Part shown: positions 14,874 through 20,224 of the stretch, piece by piece
Numbering within the stretch: position 1 is the stretch's first letter
Layout of the letters: the number at the start of each line of letters is the position of its first letter
Source of the DNA: JBOGED01 sp050743625
Lineage (GTDB): Bacteria > Actinomycetota > Nitriliruptoria > Euzebyales > Egibacteraceae
DNA: 20,224 nt
NCBI GenBank assembly: GCA_050743625.1
Contig: JBOGED010000315.1
Location: forward strand, 1 to 20,224
Reading direction: 5' to 3'
Program-made: the position numbers and the translations under genes
Notes under the pieces: generated by a model
What the model was told of the DNA's origin: nothing
Seen by the model: only the letters and a program-made list of their open reading frames with translations
Databases searched by the model: none

Positions 14874-16610
14874 CGGCCCGCTCCGGCCTGGGCGGCCACG
14901 AGCCGGGCGTAGGCACCCTGGCGGTCGAGCAGGGCCTGATGCCGCCCGGTCTCCACGACACGGCCGCGGTCCAGGACGACGATCCGGTCGGCGGTGCGGA
15001 CCGTCGACAGGCGGTGGGCGATCACCAGGGTCGTACGGCCGATGGTGAGCTCGTCCAGTGAGCGCTGGATCTCGGCCTCGTTGGCGGCGTCGACGCTGGA
15101 CGTCGGCTCGTCGAGCACGAGGATCGGCGCATCCTTGAGCAGCGCGCGAGCGATTGCGATGCGCTGGCGCTCGCCGCCCGACAGCTTCAACCCGCGCTCG
15201 CCGACGATCGTCTCGTAGCCGCTGGGAAGCACGGCGATGAAGTCGTGCGCCCGAGCCGCGCGGGCCGCGGCCTCGATCTGCTGATCGCTGGCGTCGGCGC
15301 GGCCGAGCAACAGGTTGTCACGCACCGAGCCGTGAAACAGGAACGTGTCCTGCGCGACGACACCGACGAGGCCGCGCAGCTCGGCCAGCGCGAGCTCGCG
15401 TGCGTCGCGCCCGCCGACGAGGATGCGTCCCTCCCGTGGCTCGAAGAATCGCAGCAGCATCGAGACGATCGTCGTCTTGCCCGCGCCCGAGCGCCCCACG
15501 ACCGCGATCCGCTCGCCCGGCGCCACGGTCAGCGAGAAGCCCTCTAACGCGAGCTCGGAGCGCCCGGGGTAGCCGAAGCGCACATCCTCGAAGCGAAGCC
15601 CCGGCGGTCGCGCGATGCCGGTCACGGGTACGGGCCGCGCGGGCTCGGCGACATCAGGCTGTGAGTCCAGCAACGCGAGGATCTCCCGGCTGGCCGGCAA
15701 CGCCTGGTAGCTGGCGTGGTAGGCCTTCTGAAAGTCGCCCAGTGGACGGAAGCACTCGCGCGTGAGGAGCAAGATCGTGAACAGCTGTGCCGTCGTGATC
15801 ACCCCATCCACGCGGTGCATACAGCCGAGCCCTACCGCCACCGCGCTGCCGAGCGGGATCATCAGCTGCGTCACGCTCGCCCGATAGGACCAGCTGTTCA
15901 TCATGCGGACCGTGTCGCGATAGAAGACCTGCGCGCGTTCCCGCAGCGCCGCGTTCCGGCGCCCACTCGCGTTGAAGGCCTTCAGCGTCGGCATGCCTTG
16001 CATCGCGTCGAGGTTGTCGGCGTACAAGCTGCGGTAGGACGTGTTCCACGCATCGCCGCTCTTGTCGCCCCGGCGCGTACGGACGATCGACACCAGCGGC
16101 CCGACGAGCGCGCACCCAAGCAGGATCGTGCCCACAAGGGGATCGAGCGAGATCATGTACGCCGTGACGGCGACGCCGCCGAACAGCGATGCGGCAAGCT
16201 GAGGAAGGAACTGGCCGACCAGCGGGTCAAGGCGCTCGACCGCATCCACCGCGGTCGACTGCATGGTGCCACTGCGCGTGCGCTGCAACGCCCCGGGACC
16301 AAGCTCGAACAGCTTGCGCGTCAGCCTCTCGCGAACGGCGCTCTTGACCGTCCCCGAGACCTCCAGCCCCCACGCCTCCCTGCGGGCGAGCAACAAGGCC
16401 CGCACAGCCAGAAGCAGCGCGACCCCCGCGACCTGGCCCAGCACCGTCCCCATGTCCACGCCCCGAGAACACCCCCGCGAGGACCCGGGCGATGAGGATT
16501 CCCTGAAAGATATACGTCGCCGTGACGCACAAACCCAGTACCACCAGACCTGCCAGCTGCCGGCGCGCGGCAGGCGCGAACGCCAGGAACCTCGAGATCA
16601 GCGATTGCAC
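14870..16610 (-). pseudogene. Exporter-fold ABC subunit A, copy 1 (frameshifted)
   Basis: About 579 residues when repaired, paralogue of 4326-6071. The GTG start at 16610 has GGAG 5 bases upstream and begins QSLISRFLAFAP, aligning with its paralogue. After ILIARVLAGVFSG the frame breaks at a GGGG run (minus strand, 16461-16464). Removing one G gives VFSGVDMGTVLGQVAGV, the same length as VFQGGDVASILLKVGGI in the paralogue, so this is a +1 homopolymer insertion within the first 50 codons. The remainder is normal: Walker A GRSGAGKTT near 370, VAQDTFLFHGSVRDN, LSGGERQRIAIARALL near 475, ILVLDEPTSSVD, IAHRLST. An internal ATG at 16459 would give a protein lacking the first membrane helix. It follows the FecE-type gene by 31 bases. 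Confidence 0.85.
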
Positions 16611-16641
16611 CGGCGCTCCGTTCTCAGGGTGTGTACGTACT

Positions 16642-17463
16642 TCATGGCGATCCCTCCGATCTGTACGCCAGCGACCTGTTGTGCTGTCCGTTTCTCGCCG
16701 GGAGCCGCTCGAAGCTCAGGTGCGCCTGCCCGCTGGCGGGGTCCGTCCAGTCGCACAGCCGCACCCCGAACACGCGCGCGACGAGCTCGGCGTCGAGCAC
16801 GTCCCGGGGGGCTCCGGCCGCGACGACCGCGCCGTCCTCGAGCACGTACACGCGGTCGCAGTGGGCGGCGGCGAGCGCGAGGTCGTGCATCGCGGCGATC
16901 GTCGTGACCCCGAGCCCGCGGACGAGGTCGAGCAGATCCAGCTGGAAGCGGATGTCGAGGTGGTTGGTCGGCTCGTCGAGGACGAGCACCCGGCTCTCCT
17001 GCGCGATCGCACGGGCGACGTACACACGCTGCTTCTCACCGCCCGAAAGTGTCTGAAAGTCGCGAGCGGCGAAGCCCTCCATGCCGACGCGCTTCAGCGC
17101 GTCCAGGCAGATGCGCTCGTCGTCGACGGTGTCGCGCTCCAGCGTTCCCTTGTGCGGGTTGCGCCCCAGCGACACGACGTCGAAGACCTCGAAGTCGAAG
17201 TCGGCCGCGCTCTCCTGCACGACGACCGCCGTCCGCCGCGCCGACGCCCGCGCCGACAGCCTCCACACATCGTCGCCGCCGACACGGACCGTGCCCAGCA
17301 CCGGGCGCAGCGCGCGGTAGATCGTGCGCAGCAGCGTCGACTTGCCGCTGCCATTGGGGCCCAGGAGGCCAACGAACTCGCCCGGCTCGATCTCAAGCGC
17401 GACATCGCTGAGGATCGGCGTCGAATCCAGCTCGACGCTGACGTCCGCGACGCGGATCCTCAT
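16642..17463 (-). CDS. FecE/BtuD-type metal-chelate import ATPase
   Basis: 273 residues, cytoplasmic. Walker A GPNGSGKST at 35-43, Q-loop VVVQES (about 80-85), LSGGEKQRVYVARAIA at about 139-154, Walker B VLVLDEPTNHLD at 159-170 and the switch His in AAMHDLALAAAHC (His193). DEPTNHLD and the MHDL switch are typical of FecE/FhuC/HmuV ATPases. The chosen ATG overlaps the stop of the permease as ATGA. A longer frame upstream lies inside the permease gene and is rejected. With two copies it would power the permease of 17460-18569. The C-terminal tail of about 20 residues after SFERLP is poorly conserved. Confidence 0.93.
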   Translation of the reverse strand: MRIRVADVSVELDSTPILSDVALEIEPGEFVGLLGPNGSGKSTLLRTIYRALRPVLGTVRVGGDDVWRLSARASARRTAVVVQESAADFDFEVFDVVSLGRNPHKGTLERDTVDDERICLDALKRVGMEGFAARDFQTLSGGEKQRVYVARAIAQESRVLVLDEPTNHLDIRFQLDLLDLVRGLGVTTIAAMHDLALAAAHCDRVYVLEDGAVVAAGAPRDVLDAELVARVFGVRLCDWTDPASGQAHLSFERLPARNGQHNRSLAYRSEGSP

Positions 17464-18569
17464 CCGAACACCCCCTCCCGGCTGCGCTCGCGGCTGCGCA
17501 ACAGCCAGATGAAGAACGGGACACCGAAGACGGCCGTGACGACCGACAGCGGAAGCTCCGCCGGCTGGTCGATCGTCCGGGCCGCGAGATCGACGAAGAC
17601 GAGGAACGCCGCGCCGGTGAGCGCCGCGGTGGGTAGCAGGCGGCGATGGTCCGAGCCCACGACGAGCCGGCACAGGTGCGGGATGATCAGCCCGACGAAC
17701 GCGATCGCGCCGCTGACGGCGACCATGACCCCGACCAGCAGCGACGTCACGACGAGGATCCGGACGCGGAAGCGGTTGATGTTCAGCCCCAGCGACACGG
17801 CCGTTTCTTCACCCGCCAGCACCGAGTTCAGCGACCGCGCCTGCAACAGCAGGTAGGCGCTACCGGCCAGGACGGCGGCCGCCGGCAGCCCGAGATCCGA
17901 CCAGGTCGCGCTGCCCAGGCTGCCCAGCAGCCAGAACAGCACCCCCTGGGTCGCGTACGGATTGGCCTTGATGAGCAGGTAGCTGTACATCGCCTGGAAC
18001 AGATAGGCCAGCGCGACCCCCGCCAGGATGAGCCGGAACGGGGTGATGCGACCGCGTCGCTTGGCGAGAACGTAGACGAGCGCGGTCGCGGTCAGCGCGC
18101 CGACGAACGCGGCCACCGACAGCGACAGCCCCGCCGCCGCCTCAGAGCCCAGCACGAGCACGAGCACGGCGCCGAACGACGCGCCGCTCGAGATCCCCAG
18201 CAGGTAGGGGTCGGCGAGCGGGTTGCGCACCGCCGCCTGCAGCGCGCAGCCCACGACCCCCAGTCCCGCCCCGATGACCGTACCCAGGAGCGCCCGCGGC
18301 AGGCGGAACTGCCACACGATCTGATCGAACAACGGGTCTCGCGGCGCCGCCACCGAGCCCGGGAACACGTGATGCCACACAGTCCGCCATGACTCCGACA
18401 GCGGGACGGATACCGGGCCGAGCATCGTCGCGAGCACGACGCTGACCGCCACCGCCACGCCCAACCCCGCCACAAGGGCGGAAAACGCCTTGCGTGACAC
18501 TTGTCGCGAGCGCCCACCCGCGTCCGTGGCCGGCGGCCCGGGCCGCGCGCGCGTCAGCAGCGACGGCAT
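17460..18569 (-). CDS. FecCD/BtuC-type siderophore permease
   Basis: 369 residues, polytopic, about ten membrane helices after a positively charged 25-residue N-terminus. Family hallmarks are FRLPRALLGTVIGAGLGVVG, RNPLADPYLLGISSGA (about 115-130), GEETAVSLGLNINRFR in the cytoplasmic coupling region, and FVGLIIPHLCRLVVGSDHRR. A single permease gene is normal for this family, which works as a homodimer with two FecE-type ATPases. There is no dedicated binding protein directly next to it. The receptors come after the ABC pair, so this is the likely shared channel for the six-receptor array. The start ATG has GAGGAG 10 bases upstream. A sigma70-like promoter lies about 140 bases upstream of the start. 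Confidence 0.93.
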   Translation of the reverse strand: MPSLLTRARPGPPATDAGGRSRQVSRKAFSALVAGLGVAVAVSVVLATMLGPVSVPLSESWRTVWHHVFPGSVAAPRDPLFDQIVWQFRLPRALLGTVIGAGLGVVGCALQAAVRNPLADPYLLGISSGASFGAVLVLVLGSEAAAGLSLSVAAFVGALTATALVYVLAKRRGRITPFRLILAGVALAYLFQAMYSYLLIKANPYATQGVLFWLLGSLGSATWSDLGLPAAAVLAGSAYLLLQARSLNSVLAGEETAVSLGLNINRFRVRILVVTSLLVGVMVAVSGAIAFVGLIIPHLCRLVVGSDHRRLLPTAALTGAAFLVFVDLAARTIDQPAELPLSVVTAVFGVPFFIWLLRSRERSREGVFG

Positions 18570-18680
18570 GGCCGGTCATCTCCTCGAAGACGTCGGGCAC
18601 AGCGACGATTCCCTAACATTGCCCATCGTGTAGATTGTCCCGCTTTCGCAAGATGCCTCGCTGCCCATGCCCGCTTCAGC

Positions 18681-18693
18681 GCGATCCGATCGC
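18681..18693 (-). promoter_or_regulatory. Symmetric GCGATC site, possible operator
   Basis: GCGATC-C-GATCGC is a perfect 13-base palindrome lying about 12 bases downstream of the start point predicted from the promoter at 18712-18739. Another GCGATC occurs on the same strand at 18710-18705. Position and symmetry fit a repressor site, but no regulator gene is in the window. Confidence 0.3.
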
Positions 18694-18711
18694 AACTGAC
18701 ATCTGATCGCT

Positions 18712-18739
18712 AGTATCGTCGCCAGGGGGAGGATGTCAA
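18712..18739 (-). promoter_or_regulatory. Sigma70-like promoter of the permease operon
   Basis: TTGACA at 18739-18734 and GATACT at 18717-18712 on the minus strand are separated by 16 bases. The -35 is a perfect consensus. The promoter points at the permease gene, leaving a leader of roughly 135 bases. Confidence 0.5.
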
Positions 18740-18740
18740 C

Positions 18741-18754
18741 CCCCTGTTCAGGGG
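18741..18754 (-). promoter_or_regulatory. CCCCTG-CAGGGG palindrome
   Basis: CCCCTG/CAGGGG arms around two bases lie directly against the -35 box of the permease promoter and 28 bases after the stop of the upstream ABC gene. It could be a regulator site or a weak terminator for the upstream gene. No T-run follows. Confidence 0.35.
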
Positions 18755-18781
18755 ATGGATCTGGATAGAGCTGCTCGGCGG

Positions 18782-20224
18782 TCACGCGCCCTGTTGCGAG
18801 GTGCTCCAGAGCCGGGAGTAGAGGCCATCGCTGGCGAGCAGTTGGCGGTGGTTGCCGCGTTCGGCCATCTGACCGGCGTCGAGGACGACGATCTCGTCGC
18901 AGGTGGCGGCGCTGGCGAGGTGGTGGGTGATGAGCACGACGGTGCGCCCGGCTAGGGCGAGGGCGGCGGCCCGCTCGAGGATCCGGGCGGTGGCGGGGTC
19001 CAGCGCCGAGGTGGGCTCGTCGAGGATCACCACGCTGGGGTCGAGCAGGACGACCTGGCCGAGCGCGATCAGCTGGCGCTCGCCGTCGGAGACGTGCCGG
19101 TGGCCGTCGACCGGGGTGGCGAGGCCGTCGGGCAGTCCGTCCAGCCAGGCTCGCAGACTCAGTGACTCCAGCGTGGCCAGCAGGTCGCGGTCGGTGGCGT
19201 CCGCGCGGGCCAGGCGCAGGTTGTCCGCGACGGTGCCGGGGAACAGGTGGTGCTCTTGGGGCAGCATCACGACCGGCCGGGCGCCGAACGCTTCGGGGAC
19301 CGCGGGCAGCGGAGCGCCACCGAGGGCGACGATCCCGCCGGCCGGCGCCTCCAGGCCCGCGAGGAGCCGTCCCAAGGTGCTCTTCCCGGCGCCGGTCGGC
19401 CCGACCAGCGCCAGCCGGCACCCGGCCGGGACGGCCACATCGATCGGTCCCAGGTGGAAGCCGCTGTCGGGGTAGCGCTGGGACAGGGCGTGGGCCGACA
19501 GGCGCGGGGCGGACGCCGGACGCGGGGCGGGGCTGGTCGCGAGCGGGGCTGGCTCGAGGTCGGCGAGGCGGGCCAGCGCCACCACGCCGAGCTGGGCGTA
19601 ACCTAACAGGCGCCCCAGGCGGTCCAGCGAGCCGAACAGGCCGGGGAGGGCGGCGACGAACCCGGCGATCACCGCGAGCCGCTGCGCCCCGGTGGCCAAC
19701 AGCGGCGCCAGCAGCAGCACCAGCGCGACCGTCCCGCCGCGGAGCAGGGCGATCGTGGCGAGGTACCGGCCACACAGGATGTGCGTCTGGGCGTATGCGA
19801 CCGCCTCGGCGGTGTTGGGAGCCTCGAACCGGCCGGCGAGGTCGGTGCGGCCGAACCGCCGGGCGGTCGCGGCGCCGTCGGCCAGCTCCTCGAACCGATC
19901 GGTGAAGACCTCGTAGGCCTGGAAGAACACCTTGACGTCGGCCGCCGCTCGCCTGCAGTACCAGCGCGTGACGGGCAGGAGCAGCAGGGCGCACCAGGCC
20001 AGCACCACGGCGGCCAGCCGCGCGTCCACCACGACCAGCGCGACCGCGGAGGCGGCCGCGGTGAACATCGCACCGCTCGTGCTCGGCCAGATGGAGCCGA
20101 CCTGCCAGGCCACATTCCCGATGTCGTTGGTGGCCGCCGCCAGGAACCCGGAGCGTTGGTCCCCAGACGAGCCCAGCATGCGGGAGAACAGCGCGGCGCG
20201 CAGGTCGGCCAGCACGTCCTCGCC
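18782..20224 (-). CDS. Exporter-fold ABC transporter, C-terminal 480 residues (partial)
   Basis: The start lies beyond the window edge. The visible part holds the later half of an exporter-type membrane domain and a full ATPase. Motifs are Walker A GPTGAGKST, Q-loop VVMLPQEHHLFPGTVADN, signature HVSDGERQLIALGQVVLL and Walker B SVVILDEPTSALDP, then LITHHLASA. The signature is degenerate (VSDGE in place of LSGGQ) and the switch is THH, not AHR. This is common in one subunit of asymmetric ABC heterodimers, so a partner gene is likely upstream, outside the window. It is not a close paralogue of the two A/B pairs. A separate promoter follows it, so it probably belongs to a neighbouring operon, perhaps of the same metallophore locus. 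Confidence 0.85.
   Translation of the reverse strand, partial: GEDVLADLRAALFSRMLGSSGDQRSGFLAAATNDIGNVAWQVGSIWPSTSGAMFTAAASAVALVVVDARLAAVVLAWCALLLLPVTRWYCRRAAADVKVFFQAYEVFTDRFEELADGAATARRFGRTDLAGRFEAPNTAEAVAYAQTHILCGRYLATIALLRGGTVALVLLLAPLLATGAQRLAVIAGFVAALPGLFGSLDRLGRLLGYAQLGVVALARLADLEPAPLATSPAPRPASAPRLSAHALSQRYPDSGFHLGPIDVAVPAGCRLALVGPTGAGKSTLGRLLAGLEAPAGGIVALGGAPLPAVPEAFGARPVVMLPQEHHLFPGTVADNLRLARADATDRDLLATLESLSLRAWLDGLPDGLATPVDGHRHVSDGERQLIALGQVVLLDPSVVILDEPTSALDPATARILERAAALALAGRTVVLITHHLASAATCDEIVVLDAGQMAERGNHRQLLASDGLYSRLWSTSQQGA

Larger units (their letters stand above)
18570..18781. other. Intergenic control region before the permease
   Basis: No gene is seen in these 212 bases. 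They hold a promoter-like pair (18712-18739, minus), a palindrome just upstream of the -35 (18741-18754) and a GCGATC-based symmetric site just downstream of the predicted start point (18681-18693). I looked for the DtxR/IdeR iron box and a Fur box and found neither. Confidence 0.6.

Noticed and set aside
18570..18781. DtxR/IdeR iron box or cobalamin riboswitch before the permease
   Set aside because: Only isolated TTAGG-like half sites are seen. No 19-bp symmetric iron box and no cobalamin riboswitch core elements could be found.

Overview
The window is high-GC DNA with tightly overlapping genes, Shine-Dalgarno-led starts, frequent GTG/TTG starts and lipobox-bearing binding proteins. This fits a high-GC actinobacterium. 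A Thermoleophilia/Solirubrobacterales-type host is only a guess. Nearly every gene lies on the minus strand, so transcription runs from high to low coordinates.

Layout in transcription order. (1) 18782-20224: the end of an exporter-fold ABC transporter whose start lies outside the window. (2) A promoter-like intergenic region (about 18570-18781) leads into a FecCD-type siderophore/cobalamin-family permease (17460-18569), its FecE-type ATPase (16642-17463), and a heterodimeric exporter-fold ABC pair (14870-16610, frameshifted, and 13074-14873). (3) A 156-base spacer carries palindromes, one of which covers the ribosome binding site of the next gene. (4) Six tandem FecB/BtuF-like substrate-binding protein genes follow (11847-12917, 10816-11850, 9783-10819, 7895-8944, 6878-7898, 6130-6881), with one SAM-dependent methyltransferase (8965-9783) inserted between the third and fourth. 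(5) A second exporter-fold ABC pair (4326-6071, and 2517-4329, frameshifted) is a close paralogue of the first. (6) An unrecognised protein with an H-x-D...H pattern, like a 2-oxoglutarate/Fe(II) oxygenase, comes last (1472-2515). Most junctions are ATGA or TGATG overlaps, so the cluster reads as one or two long operons.

The likely biology is acquisition of a chelated metal such as iron-siderophore. One FecCD/FecE importer would be served by several alternative receptors. Two IrtAB/YbtPQ-like exporter-fold pairs could import or export the chelate, and a methyltransferase and an oxygenase might modify the ligand. No siderophore biosynthesis genes are visible. This reading rests on family membership, not on direct evidence of substrate.

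Five of the thirteen cluster genes (1472-18569) are broken. Four carry a single-base indel. The fifth, the last binding protein, carries an internal deletion of roughly 80 codons plus a frame change. The cluster is either decaying, phase-variable, or partly affected by sequencing indels.

The left end (1-1471) is different: mostly non-coding, rich in hairpins and palindromes, with one small lower-GC gene (592-798) encoding a beta-flower-like repeat protein. Palindromes and a 26-base sequence from the spacer at 12918-13073 recur here, so related non-coding repeats lie on both sides of the second half of the cluster.
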